64,000 nt of DNA from Chryseobacterium sp. T16E-39 (GCF_002216065.1 NZ_CP022282.1:620001-684000), one strand, 5' to 3'; counted from the stretch's first letter, positions 44,316 to 53,876 are shown. Numbers and translations: made by a program. Notes: generated by a model from the letters alone, not told the origin.

Positions 44316-44963
44316 ATGAAAAACACTTACAAAAACACTTTGGCTATATGTCTGACTTTTATAGCAACTTTATTTACAAACGCACAACAAAATTATAAAA
44401 CAATGGAAAACACCGCATTATTAATCATTGACATACAAAACGATTATTTTCCCGGAGGAAAAATGATATTGCAAGGAGCAGAGCCGGCAGGAAACAATGC
44501 AAAACAAATAATAGAGTATTTCAGGAGAAATAAGCTTCCTGTTGTTCATATCAAACATATTGCAGTGAATGAAGGGGCTGATTTTTTTCTTCCCGATACC
44601 CAAGGAGCAGAAATTAATAATCTGGTATTTCCAAAAAGTGATGAAAAAATAATTGTTAAGCATTTTCCTAATAGTTTCAGAGAAACGGAACTATTAGAAT
44701 ATTTAAAAACTAAAAACATTAGAAACCTAGTTATTACCGGAATGATGACAGATGTATGTGTAGAATCAACAACAAGGGCCGCTTTTGATTTAGGCTTTAA
44801 AAATACAATTATCGGAGATGCCACAGCGACAAGAGATCGGGAACTGAACGGAAAGGTGATCAGTGCAGTGGAAATCCAAGGATCATTCTTAGCAGGAATA
44901 TCTGCCTTAGGAAATTTATATGCTGCGGTCATAAATACCAGTGAGTTTTTAAACAGAAAATAA
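44316..44963 (+). CDS. Secreted isochorismatase-fold cysteine hydrolase
   Basis: A 215-residue protein when started at MKNTYKN, which gives a signal peptide (ends FTNAQQ). A second start at 44403 (MENTALLIIDIQNDYF) would give a cytoplasmic form. The catalytic triad is visible: Asp in LIIDIQNDYF, Lys in IVKHFPNSF and Cys in GMMTDVCVESTTR. These enzymes hydrolyse amide or ester bonds in small molecules such as nicotinamide or isochorismate. The substrate is unknown. A Crp/Fnr regulator gene follows. Confidence 0.82.
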   Translation: MKNTYKNTLAICLTFIATLFTNAQQNYKTMENTALLIIDIQNDYFPGGKMILQGAEPAGNNAKQIIEYFRRNKLPVVHIKHIAVNEGADFFLPDTQGAEINNLVFPKSDEKIIVKHFPNSFRETELLEYLKTKNIRNLVITGMMTDVCVESTTRAAFDLGFKNTIIGDATATRDRELNGKVISAVEIQGSFLAGISALGNLYAAVINTSEFLNRK

Positions 44964-45034
44964 TTTCAATATCATAGTCAGTGTAAGGATACCAATACTA
45001 ATATTGGTATCTTTATATTGTTAAAATTTAAATA

Positions 45035-45616
45035 GTGTTTGATCTGCTTTACCAAAACATCAACAGACATGTTGATATTTCTACTGATGAATTTAGACAA
45101 TTCACCGAATTGTTTAAATTATGCCGGTTTCAGAAAAATGATCTTGTTCTAAAAGAAGGAAGTTATTGTCTTTTTGAAGGCTTTGTTTTGAACGGTTGCT
45201 TTAAAGTATATTATCTGAATGAAAAAGGCTGGGAGCAAACTTTATACTTTGCAGTAGAAGGATGGTGGATTACAGATATAGATAGCCTCGTTAATAATGT
45301 TCCGAGTATATTGAATATTGAAGCACTTGAAGATAGTGAGGTATTGATGATTTCAAAAGAAGATAAAGAGCATCTCTACAAAACGATACTTTGGGTAGAA
45401 AAGCTTTTTAGAATGATGAATCAAAGATCATCCATCGCTTTACAGAGACGAATTCTTTCATTAACGGGTAAAACAGCAGATAAACGGTATCTTGAATTTC
45501 TTGAAAAATATCCGGGATTGGAACAGAGGCTTACCCAACAGCAGGTTGCTTCTTATCTGGGAATAACTCATGAATTCTTAAGCAAAATAAGAAAGAAAAT
45601 GACACTTGGGAAATAG
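45035..45616 (+). CDS. Crp/Fnr-family transcriptional regulator
   Basis: A 193-residue protein starting at GTG. The cupin-like cyclic-nucleotide-binding-type domain spans about 1-130 (KLCRFQKNDLVLKEGSYCLFEGFVLNGCFKVYY) and a C-terminal winged helix about 140-190 (RLTQQQVASYLGITHEFLSKIRKK). Cys ligands for an iron-sulfur cluster like those in Fnr are not seen. It lies 71 bases downstream of the cysteine hydrolase gene, whose promoter carries a palindrome that suits this family. Confidence 0.85.
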   Translation: MFDLLYQNINRHVDISTDEFRQFTELFKLCRFQKNDLVLKEGSYCLFEGFVLNGCFKVYYLNEKGWEQTLYFAVEGWWITDIDSLVNNVPSILNIEALEDSEVLMISKEDKEHLYKTILWVEKLFRMMNQRSSIALQRRILSLTGKTADKRYLEFLEKYPGLEQRLTQQQVASYLGITHEFLSKIRKKMTLGK

Positions 45617-45784
45617 ATGAGCTCAATGATATATATAGCTATTTTTCATTCTTATTATTGAGGTTTTTGGTTTTAAATTTTCTTCAATATTTCCCGGCTT
45701 ATTAAGAATAATTCAAAATAACTAATATAGGCTTTAAAATGATAAAAAACATCTTTTTTTATCGACCTTTTACTTAATCATGCT

Positions 45785-45792
45785 TATTTTTG
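45785..45792 (+). promoter_or_regulatory. -7 element of ccsBA
   Basis: TATTTTTG, 20 bases before the ATG at 45813. No clear -33 element. Confidence 0.5.
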
Positions 45793-45812
45793 CATGTCAA
45801 GTAAAATAAATC

Positions 45813-48800
45813 ATGAAGAAGATCCAAGATATTCTTATTTCAACCAGAACAATGGCTGTGTTGCTGCTGGTGTTTGCATTCTCTATGGCTTATGCAACGT
45901 TTCTCGAAAACGATTATGGAACCCCTACAGCAAAGGCATTAATTTATGAAGCATGGTGGTTTGAACTGATCATGGTGTTGCTGATCTTAAATTTTATCGG
46001 AAATATCGGAAGATATAGACTTTGGAAAAGAGAGAAGTGGCCCGTTTTAGTTTTTCACCTCGCTTTTGTTTTTATCTTTATTGGGGGTGCAATTACAAGA
46101 TATGTAAGCTTTGAAGGGACAATGCATATCAGAGAAGGTGAAACTTCCAACGAAATTGTCACTGATAAAAACTTCTTTAAAATTCAGATCGAAGAAAAAG
46201 GAGATGTTTTGAACTATCAGGATATTCCTTATCTGATGTCCCCTTTACATAAGGATTTCAGCGCAACTTACGATTTCCATGGAAAGGAAGTAAAGATTTT
46301 TGCCAAAGAATATATTCAAAGAAAAAAAGACAGTCTGGTGGCTGATCCCAATGGTGCTGAATATTTGCATCTGGTTTCAACAGGGCAGACCGGAAGACAG
46401 AACATCTACATCAAACCGGGAGAAACAAAATCAATCAACGGAACTCTTGTTACTTTTAACAGGGCTATTGAGGGGGCTGTAGAATTTAAAAATGAGGGAG
46501 GAAAGCTATTCGTTAAAACTCCGGTTGATGCAACCTATATGACGATGGCAACTCAAGCGACCGGAAATACGAAGAAAGATGAATTTCAACCATTAGCGTT
46601 AAGAAGCTTATACAGTATTAATGATTTAAAACTGGTTGTTCCTGAAGGGTTAAGAAAAGGAAAATTATTAGCTATCGAAGGGGACAGAAAGAAAGATCAG
46701 GCTGTTCCTGATATGTTGAAAATAGAAATACAAGGCCCTAAAACTAAACAATTGGTTGAACTGTCTGTAGAAAAAGGAAATCCAAATGCCTATAAGCAAA
46801 TCACCATGGATGGCCTGAATATTATGGCTGGCTTTGGTCCTAAAGTATACAATACTCCTTTTGCATTAAAACTGGACGACTTCATCATGGAAACTTATCC
46901 TGGAAGTTCTTCACCAAGTGCTTATGAGAGTCATGTGAAAATCATCGATGGAGGTAAACAAATTCCTTATAAAATCTATATGAACCACGTTCTTAATCAT
47001 GGTGGATACCGTTTCTTCCAGGCAAGTTTTGATCCGGATAGGATGGGTACAGTATTATCTGTAAATCATGACTTCTGGGGAACATTGGTTTCTTATATTG
47101 GATATACCCTTTTATTTGGAGGACTATTTGTGATTTTCTTCTGGAAAGGGACTCACTTTTGGAAATTAAATAAAATGTTGACTGATGTTAACAAGAAAAG
47201 AGCAGCAACCATTGTTTTATTACTATTAAGTTTAGGGTTAAATGCTCAAAAAATTGAAACTCACGGAACTACTGACGGAAGCAGGGAACATATTCATGTA
47301 GAAGGGGATGACCACACTCATGCACAGCCCTCTCAAATGGGACCGACAGAAACTGCTCCACAAAAACAAAATTCTCTGGCAGCTCCGTTTTCTAAAATGA
47401 GATTAATTTCTGCTGATGAAATCATTGCCAGAAACAAAATAAGCGCAGAACATGCAGATAAATTTGGATATCTTTTAGTTCAGAATTTTGAAGGAAGAAT
47501 TGTTCCGATCAATACAGAAGCTCTGGATGTATTAAGAAAACTATATAAGAAAGATGAGTTCAAAGGAACGGATGGAAAATCCCTTACAGCTAATCAGTGG
47601 TTTCTTTCTGTAAATACAGATACGCCAAGCTGGACAATGGTTCCTATTATTAAAGTAGGTACCAAAGGAGGAGATGAACTAAAAAATAAGACAAAAGCAG
47701 ATGATGAAGGGTATACTTCATTAATGAATCTTTTCCCTGCAGATGCAAACGGAAATCTTACCTATATTCTGGAACACGATTATAACATTGCTTTCCGTAA
47801 AAAACCATCTGAACAAACGAATTATGATAAAGAAGTTATTTCCGTAAATGAAAGAGTTCAGATCTTCAATGAGTTTTTTAGTGGACAGTTTATGAGAATT
47901 GTTCCTGTGAAAAATGATCCCAACCATACTTGGCATTCTTGGTTAGACCAAAAATTCGAACCGGATATGGAATCTCAACAGGTAATGGGACCTTATTTTG
48001 CTGAAGCTTTAGCGGCTCAGAAATCAGGAGACTGGAGAAAAGCAGATACTCAATTGGCAAGACTTTCAGAATACCAGCAAAAATGGGGTAAAAGTGTTGT
48101 TCCTTCTCAATCTAAAGTTGATCTTGAGGTCTTCATGAATAAAGTGAACTTAAACTTTAAATTATTAATTTTCTATACAATAATCGGAGGTTTATTACTG
48201 ATTTTAGGTTTTGTTGAGTTATTCAAGCCAAATAAAATGTTAAACAAGATCATCAAGGTGATTATTGTATTAGGTTTAGTAGGATATATCTTTCACTTCC
48301 TTGGATTAGTTGCAAGATGGTATATTTCAGGTCACGCTCCTTGGAGTAACGGATATGAGGCTATTATCTTTATCTCTTGGGTGGGTATTTCTGCCGGATT
48401 ATTATTATATAGAAATGCCAATGCACTGATTCCTGCAGCCGGATTTATGGTAGCAGTTATTATGATGGGATTTGCTCACGGTGGATCTGCACTTGATCCA
48501 CAGATTACACCATTGGTACCTGTTTTAAAATCATATTGGTTGATTGTTCACGTAGCTATTATTACTTCAAGTTACGGGTTCTTCGCTCTATCTATGATCA
48601 TAGCGGTGATATCACTCGTGTTTTATATTATTTCAAGTAAAAAGACTTATAAAACTCATCACGATACCACTTTGAAAGAATTAGTGATTGTTTCAGAAAT
48701 GTCTCTTACTATCGGGTTGTTTGCTTTAACAGTTGGAAACTTTTTAGGAGGAATCTGGGCAAATGAATCATGGGGTAGATATTGGAGCTGGGATCCAAAA

Positions 48801-49082
48801 GAAACATGGGCCTTTATCTCTATTATGGTGTACGCTTTTGTATTACACATGAGATTGGTTCCTGGATTGAGAAGCAAATGGGCTTTCCATGTAGCAACGA
48901 TGTTTGCCTTCTGCTCAATGGTAATGACGTATTTTGGAGTTAATTATTATTTAACAGGACTTCACTCTTATGCTGCAGGAGATCCTGTTCCGGTTCCGGC
49001 TTGGGTTTATATAGGACTTTCAGCGATGATATTATTGGCAGCAGCTTCTTTCTATAAGTTTAAAATATTGAACAAGAAATAA
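45813..49082 (+). CDS. Fused cytochrome c biogenesis protein CcsBA
   Basis: A 1089-residue membrane protein. The N-terminal part (about 1-460) is ResB/CcsB-like, with helices at about 10-30, 50-70, 85-105 and 425-450 around a periplasmic domain. A second hydrophobic segment (about 470-485) ends like a signal peptide (LGLNAQ) and leads to a His-rich stretch (HIHVEGDDHTHAQ) and a second periplasmic domain. The C-terminal part (about 790-1089) is CcsA-like with the tryptophan motif WGRYWSWDPKETWAF near 987. The system II protein passes haem to apocytochromes c. Confidence 0.92.
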   Translation: MKKIQDILISTRTMAVLLLVFAFSMAYATFLENDYGTPTAKALIYEAWWFELIMVLLILNFIGNIGRYRLWKREKWPVLVFHLAFVFIFIGGAITRYVSFEGTMHIREGETSNEIVTDKNFFKIQIEEKGDVLNYQDIPYLMSPLHKDFSATYDFHGKEVKIFAKEYIQRKKDSLVADPNGAEYLHLVSTGQTGRQNIYIKPGETKSINGTLVTFNRAIEGAVEFKNEGGKLFVKTPVDATYMTMATQATGNTKKDEFQPLALRSLYSINDLKLVVPEGLRKGKLLAIEGDRKKDQAVPDMLKIEIQGPKTKQLVELSVEKGNPNAYKQITMDGLNIMAGFGPKVYNTPFALKLDDFIMETYPGSSSPSAYESHVKIIDGGKQIPYKIYMNHVLNHGGYRFFQASFDPDRMGTVLSVNHDFWGTLVSYIGYTLLFGGLFVIFFWKGTHFWKLNKMLTDVNKKRAATIVLLLLSLGLNAQKIETHGTTDGSREHIHVEGDDHTHAQPSQMGPTETAPQKQNSLAAPFSKMRLISADEIIARNKISAEHADKFGYLLVQNFEGRIVPINTEALDVLRKLYKKDEFKGTDGKSLTANQWFLSVNTDTPSWTMVPIIKVGTKGGDELKNKTKADDEGYTSLMNLFPADANGNLTYILEHDYNIAFRKKPSEQTNYDKEVISVNERVQIFNEFFSGQFMRIVPVKNDPNHTWHSWLDQKFEPDMESQQVMGPYFAEALAAQKSGDWRKADTQLARLSEYQQKWGKSVVPSQSKVDLEVFMNKVNLNFKLLIFYTIIGGLLLILGFVELFKPNKMLNKIIKVIIVLGLVGYIFHFLGLVARWYISGHAPWSNGYEAIIFISWVGISAGLLLYRNANALIPAAGFMVAVIMMGFAHGGSALDPQITPLVPVLKSYWLIVHVAIITSSYGFFALSMIIAVISLVFYIISSKKTYKTHHDTTLKELVIVSEMSLTIGLFALTVGNFLGGIWANESWGRYWSWDPKETWAFISIMVYAFVLHMRLVPGLRSKWAFHVATMFAFCSMVMTYFGVNYYLTGLHSYAAGDPVPVPAWVYIGLSAMILLAAASFYKFKILNKK

Positions 49083-49104
49083 AGTTTTATTTTAACATAA
49101 ATTG

Positions 49105-49137
49105 AAATCCCGGAAATTATATTTCCGGGATTTTTTT
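49105..49137 (+). terminator. Terminator after ccsBA
   Basis: AAATCCCGGAAAT (49105-49117) pairs with ATTTCCGGGATTT (49121-49133), followed by T-run. Confidence 0.85.
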
Positions 49138-49234
49138 ATTTGACAGTAAAAACTCAAAACTTATAACTAATAATTCAAAACTTATTCATAGCTTTATGAT
49201 ATCAAAATAATATCATTTTAAAATTTAAATTTAT

Positions 49235-50101
49235 ATGGAAAAAATCTTAAAACCCATGTCCGGCTACATAACACTGGTTATTTGTCTTGTGTTGTTTGCA
49301 GCTGCTGTTTATTTTTTTGTAAGCGGAGTAGACCAGAGTATTACCTATGTTGTTTTAGCCATGTTGTGCTTTCTTATCTCTTGTTTCTTTCTGAAAGGAC
49401 TGATGATCATTCAGCCAAATCACTCAAGAGTATTGAATTTCTTCGGAAAATATGTAGGAACAGTAAAGGATAACGGATTGTTCTTTATCAATCCATTATA
49501 TTCATCACAAAAAATATCACTTCGTTCTGAAAACCTGCAAGGACAAACTTTGAAAGTAAATGACAAGATGGGTAATCCTATTGAGATCGCAGTCGTTATT
49601 GTGTGGAAGGTAGGAGACACCTATAGAGCTGCTTTTGATGTTGAGCGCTATTCTGATTTTGTAAGAATGCAAAGTGAAGCAGCTGTACGCCATTTAGCAA
49701 TGAGCTTCCCTTATGATAATCTTGAAGATGATCATGCACCGATTACTTTAAGAGAAGGAGGAGATAAGATCAATTCGATCTTAGAACAGGAATTAACAGA
49801 CCGTCTTTCAAAAGCAGGAATTGTGATTCAGGAAGCAAGAATATCGCACCTGGCTTATGCCTCAGAAATTGCAGGAGCCATGCTTCAGAGACAGCAGGCT
49901 ACTGCTATCGTAGCGGCAAGAACCAAAATTGTAGAAGGTGCAGTAGGAATGGTTGATCTGGCATTGAAAAAATTGTCTGAAGAAAACATCGTTGAACTGG
50001 ATGATGAGAGAAAAGCTGCAATGGTAAGCAATCTTATGGTGGTCCTTTGTGGTGAAAAAGCAGCGCAGCCAATTTTGAATGCGGGAACTTTATATAATTA
50101 A
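49235..50101 (+). CDS. SPFH/Band 7 domain membrane protein
   Basis: A 288-residue protein with two N-terminal hydrophobic helices (about 8-30 and 34-56), an SPFH domain (about 60-220, including KGLMIIQPNHSRVLNFFGKYVGT) and a C-terminal coiled-coil segment (RQQATAIVAARTKIVEGAVG). These stomatin/prohibitin-like proteins form ring or raft structures on membranes. It is followed 76 bases later by a ribbon-helix-helix protein, a pairing I recall from other Bacteroidota. Confidence 0.85.
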   Translation: MEKILKPMSGYITLVICLVLFAAAVYFFVSGVDQSITYVVLAMLCFLISCFFLKGLMIIQPNHSRVLNFFGKYVGTVKDNGLFFINPLYSSQKISLRSENLQGQTLKVNDKMGNPIEIAVVIVWKVGDTYRAAFDVERYSDFVRMQSEAAVRHLAMSFPYDNLEDDHAPITLREGGDKINSILEQELTDRLSKAGIVIQEARISHLAYASEIAGAMLQRQQATAIVAARTKIVEGAVGMVDLALKKLSEENIVELDDERKAAMVSNLMVVLCGEKAAQPILNAGTLYN

Positions 50102-50177
50102 AATTCCTGACTTTTTTAAATAATGAGACTTTGAAATTAAATGAAAAGTCCCTGTTTGAAATTTTTAAAAATAGAAA

Positions 50178-50372
50178 ATGAAACCTCAAAAATCTCAAAA
50201 TTCTTCCGAAAACACTCCAAAAGGCAAAAAATCCTTTGTGATAAGGATCGAAGAATCTACTTACAAACTTCTTGAAAAATGGGCGAATGATGAGTTCAGA
50301 AGTGTAAATGGACAAATTGAGTATTTGCTTCATCAGAACCTTATTGAGTCGGGGAGAAAGAAAAAAGAATAG
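50178..50372 (+). CDS. Small Arc/ribbon-helix-helix-like protein
   Basis: A 64-residue protein. The basic N-terminal part (KPQKSQNSSENTPKGKKSFVIRIEESTYKLLEKWANDEFRS) contains a beta-strand followed by helix, as in the Arc/MetJ fold, and ends VNGQIEYLLHQNLIESG. It may bind DNA or another ligand via the strand FVIRI. It lies downstream of the SPFH gene and is probably co-transcribed. Exact function unknown. Confidence 0.75.
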   Translation: MKPQKSQNSSENTPKGKKSFVIRIEESTYKLLEKWANDEFRSVNGQIEYLLHQNLIESGRKKKE

Positions 50373-50621
50373 TTTAATGGGCAAAAGGGCTAAAATGCGG
50401 AAAAGAGAATTGAAAATGGAAAGTTGAAAGTTGAAAGTTTGAAAATCTTTGATTTTCTCGCACTGAAAAAAAGCATCGGTCTACAGAAAGTAAAATAGGG
50501 TAAAGAATACATATGTCTAAATTGTAAAATATAAATCTTGCAGACGTATAAAAATACTATCTTAGACTGATAAACAGCTTAAAAATAACAAGACCTATTT
50601 TATTCTAATACAGAAAGCAAC

Positions 50622-51794
50622 ATGGTGAAAAAAGCATTTTTCTTATTCATAGTGATATTTTCAACAAAAACTTTTGCCCAGGAGCAATATAAATTTTCAA
50701 ATGATATTGAAAATGAAATCAATAATGATAAAAACGGAAATGATTACAAATATCAATTAGGAGCAATGAAATATTCCGTTTCAAACTATTATTTTAAGGG
50801 TTTGCAAACCTGGGATAAACTTGGTCGGAAAAGAAAAAAAATATCTAAGGATGACAGTTTGAAATTAGTAAAGCATAAACTTGTAAATGCTAAAGATTAT
50901 ATTTTAGATCAATCAAAAAAAAATGAAATAGTGATTCTTAATGAAGCACACCATTATTCAAGTCATCGAACATTTGCAACGTCTCTGTTAAAAGGACTTT
51001 ATGAAAATGGTTACCGTTATTTAGGTTTGGAGGCTATTGGTGATGATTCAATAAATGTTAGAAAATTTCCCACAACGCAAAGTGGTTTTTACACCTCAGA
51101 GCCACAATTTGGTAGTTTTATAAAAACAGCTTTGGATCTAGGCTTTACTATATTTAAATATGAAGCAATACAAGGAGAAAACGGAAAAGAGAGAGAGATA
51201 AAACAAGCTGATAACATCTATAAATTTATGCAGGAAAATAAAAAGGGAAAATATTTTATTTACTGTGGATATGGGCACGCGTATGAAGGGAAAGACCCGC
51301 ATTGGGAAAAAACTATGGCCGGAAGACTTTCAGACTTAACAAAGATCAACCCCTTTACCATTGACCAAACAGAGTTTTCTGAAAAAAGTAATACCGAACT
51401 TAATAGTCCATTATTACGAATTATAAAAGGGAAGTATCCTGTTGTTTTATTGGACGAAAATAATATGGAATCCAAAGGAGATCCAAAGGAACCTTTTACT
51501 GATATAAAAATTGTACATCCAATTACAACATCTATTAAAGGAAGACCTAGTTGGATGCTTAGTGAAGGTCGAAAGCTTTATGAAGTACCAAAATCGAAAA
51601 TTAAAAGCTATCCATCTTTAATTTTTGCCTACAGAAAAGGAGAGTCTGACAATAAAGGTGTTCCAGCGGATATGATAGAATTGCAGACTGAAAAGGACTC
51701 TGGATATCTTATTTTGGATAAAGGAAGTTATGATATAATAGTAAAAGATAAAACATATACCATAGCCAACAAGTTTGAAAAATCTATAGAATAA
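50622..51794 (+). CDS. Secreted TIKI/ChaN/EreA-like protein
   Basis: A 390-residue exported protein (signal ends KTFAQE). The core has the pattern of the haem-binding/EreA-TIKI fold: IVILNEAHHYSSHRTFATSLLKGLYENGYRYLGLEAIG at about 107-144, with a downstream YCGYGHAYEG (about 215). These Glu/His motifs are the metal-ligand pattern of that superfamily, which includes peptidases and haem-handling proteins. The C-terminal third (260-390) is unassigned beta-rich sequence. No metal or substrate can be predicted. Confidence 0.65.
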   Translation: MVKKAFFLFIVIFSTKTFAQEQYKFSNDIENEINNDKNGNDYKYQLGAMKYSVSNYYFKGLQTWDKLGRKRKKISKDDSLKLVKHKLVNAKDYILDQSKKNEIVILNEAHHYSSHRTFATSLLKGLYENGYRYLGLEAIGDDSINVRKFPTTQSGFYTSEPQFGSFIKTALDLGFTIFKYEAIQGENGKEREIKQADNIYKFMQENKKGKYFIYCGYGHAYEGKDPHWEKTMAGRLSDLTKINPFTIDQTEFSEKSNTELNSPLLRIIKGKYPVVLLDENNMESKGDPKEPFTDIKIVHPITTSIKGRPSWMLSEGRKLYEVPKSKIKSYPSLIFAYRKGESDNKGVPADMIELQTEKDSGYLILDKGSYDIIVKDKTYTIANKFEKSIE

Positions 51795-51843
51795 GTGCTG
51801 ATTGGATTAAGTTTCCGGGTTCTAGCTAAACATTATAAAAAAT

Positions 51844-51876
51844 AAAGCAGAGAAAATTTCTCTGCTTTATTTTTTA
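51844..51876 (+). terminator. Terminator after the TIKI-like gene
   Basis: AAAGCAGAGAAA pairs with TTTCTCTGCTTT (51844-51868), followed by ATTTTTT. Confidence 0.8.
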
Positions 51877-51896
51877 TTGTAAATACTAATTTTGTT

Positions 51897-52091
51897 TTAG
51901 TCAAATAAAGTGGTAAAATAAGTGCTGATAACACTCCAGAAATTTTTCCCGAGGAAATAGATAAGCGTGGAAGTGATAATACCTTTTACGGTAAAGAATA
52001 TAATTCCTCCGATCCCAAAACGCTTCACCCATTGTCTCCACTTTGAAGTATTTTCTTTTACCGGTTCGTTTACTGGTTTATTATTTTCCAT
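51897..52091 (-). CDS. Small membrane protein, 64 residues
   Basis: Starts MENNKPVNEPVKENTSKW; the longer upstream frame is low-complexity and was rejected. One hydrophobic helix pair (GIGGIIFFTVKGIITSTLIYFLG) spans the membrane. A conserved-looking W/R-rich start (WRQWVKRFG) precedes it. No family recognised. It is divergent from the aldehyde dehydrogenase gene, 133 bases apart. Confidence 0.65.
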   Translation of the reverse strand: MENNKPVNEPVKENTSKWRQWVKRFGIGGIIFFTVKGIITSTLIYFLGKNFWSVISTYFTTLFD

Positions 52092-52224
52092 TTCTGAAAT
52101 TAAAATATTGATTCTACAAAGATAACCATGTTTATAATTAGTCCAAATAAAAAGATAACGAAAATTAAAATTTTGCGTTTCGCATAATATTTTTATCTTT
52201 AGAGAAAACGAAAAGGAATATTTT

Positions 52225-53775
52225 ATGTCTAAAAAAGTCAAGGATTTCGGTATCGAGAAATCCCTTAAAAATCTAGGTATTAAAGAGGATAACAAAGGAA
52301 CTTCTGTAGGAGGAAAATACTTTGCATCAGGAAAGGTAATTGAAAGTTATTCTCCTGTTGATGGAAAATTAATTGCTAAAATAAAAACTTCTAATGAAGC
52401 TGATTATGAAAAGGTAATTCAATCTGCTCAAAAGGCATTTCAGGAATTCAGAATGATCCCTGCACCAAAAAGAGGGGAAATTGTGAGACAACTAGGTCTA
52501 AAACTAAGAGAATATAAAGATGATTTAGGGAAACTTGTTTCTTATGAAATGGGAAAATCCCTTCAAGAAGGTCTTGGTGAAGTTCAGGAGATGATCGATA
52601 TCTGTGACTTTGCTGTTGGATTATCAAGACAACTTCATGGATATACAATGCATTCTGAAAGACCAGGTCACAGAATGTACGAACAATATCACCCACTAGG
52701 GATTGTAGGAATTATCACTGCATTTAACTTCCCGGTTGCAGTTTGGGCATGGAATACTGCTTTATCATGGATCTGTGGAAATGTAACGATTTGGAAACCT
52801 TCTGAAAAAACACCTTTCTGTGCAATTGCTTGTCAGAACATTTTAGTAGAAGTGCTTAAAGAAAATAACCTTTCCGAAGGAATTTCAAGTGTTATGGTTT
52901 CAGATCATGAGATCGGACAGAAATTAGTAGAAGATAAACGTGTATCTCTTATTTCTTTTACAGGTTCTACGAGAGTAGGAAGATTAGTTTCTACGAAAGT
53001 TGCTGAAAGATTTGGTAAATCGATCCTTGAATTAGGTGGAAATAATGCCATCATTATCTCTAAAGATGCTGATCTTGACATGTCGATCATTGGAGCTGTA
53101 TTTGGAGCTGTAGGAACTGCCGGACAAAGATGTACATCAACGAGAAGATTGATCATTCATGAAAGCGTTTATGATGAAGTGAAGAACAGATTGGTTAAAG
53201 CTTACGGTCAGTTGAAAATAGGAAATCCTTTAGATGAGAATAACCACGTTGGACCGCTAATTGATACCGGAGCTGTTACTCAATATGAAGAATCAATCAA
53301 AAAATGTAAAAAAGAAGGAGGTAAATTCATTGTTGAAGGAGGTGTTTTAAGTGGTAAAGAATATGAATCCGGATGTTATGTAAAACCATGTATCGCTGAA
53401 GTGAAAAATTCGTATGAAATTGTACAGCACGAAACTTTTGCTCCGATTTTATACTTAATAAAATACAAAACGCTTGATGAAGCTATTGCTATCCAGAATG
53501 ATGTTCCTCAGGGATTATCTTCAGCAATTATGACTCAAAACTTAAGAGAAGCAGAGTTATTCCTTTCTCATTCCGGTTCAGACTGTGGAATTGCAAACGT
53601 AAATATTGGAACTTCAGGAGCTGAGATCGGTGGTGCTTTCGGTGGTGAAAAAGAAACCGGTGGGGGTAGAGAGTCTGGCTCAGATGTGTGGAAATACTAT
53701 ATGAGAAGACAAACAAATACAATCAACTATACCACAAGCCTTCCATTGGCACAGGGAATCAAGTTTGATATCTAA
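52225..53775 (+). CDS. amaB: Aldehyde dehydrogenase, ALDH7 type (2-aminoadipate semialdehyde)
   Basis: A 516-residue NAD-dependent enzyme. Catalytic Cys (GQRCTSTRR) is near 302 and Glu in ILELGGNN near 268, and the NAD-binding FTGSTRVG is near 250. ALDH7 markers such as ITAFNFPVAVWAWNTALSW and GGAFGGEKETGGGRESGSD are present. Known members oxidise piperideine-6-carboxylate/2-aminoadipate semialdehyde to 2-aminoadipate. The neighbouring lysine aminotransferase supports this role in lysine catabolism. Confidence 0.88.
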   Translation: MSKKVKDFGIEKSLKNLGIKEDNKGTSVGGKYFASGKVIESYSPVDGKLIAKIKTSNEADYEKVIQSAQKAFQEFRMIPAPKRGEIVRQLGLKLREYKDDLGKLVSYEMGKSLQEGLGEVQEMIDICDFAVGLSRQLHGYTMHSERPGHRMYEQYHPLGIVGIITAFNFPVAVWAWNTALSWICGNVTIWKPSEKTPFCAIACQNILVEVLKENNLSEGISSVMVSDHEIGQKLVEDKRVSLISFTGSTRVGRLVSTKVAERFGKSILELGGNNAIIISKDADLDMSIIGAVFGAVGTAGQRCTSTRRLIIHESVYDEVKNRLVKAYGQLKIGNPLDENNHVGPLIDTGAVTQYEESIKKCKKEGGKFIVEGGVLSGKEYESGCYVKPCIAEVKNSYEIVQHETFAPILYLIKYKTLDEAIAIQNDVPQGLSSAIMTQNLREAELFLSHSGSDCGIANVNIGTSGAEIGGAFGGEKETGGGRESGSDVWKYYMRRQTNTINYTTSLPLAQGIKFDI

Positions 53776-53803
53776 AAAACATTTAAATCATTTAAAGATT
53801 TAA

Positions 53804-53841
53804 GAATTGAAAAATTAATATCCATGAATGCTTAAATCTTT
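53804..53841. repeat. Hairpin spacer in the lysine-catabolism pair
   Basis: AAAGATTTAAG (53804-53814) and CTTAAATCTTT (53831-53841) form a perfect 11-bp inverted repeat in the 101-base gap. Confidence 0.6.
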
Positions 53842-53876
53842 TAATCATTCAATTTTTAAATCACATCAAAAATATT

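Noticed and set aside
44546..44932. 128-residue frame on minus
   Set aside because: Antisense to the isochorismatase-fold gene with its catalytic residues intact; no support of its own.
50400..50450. Repeats of GAAAGTT after the RHH-like gene
   Set aside because: Only three short copies in low-complexity DNA; too short to call a repeat element.
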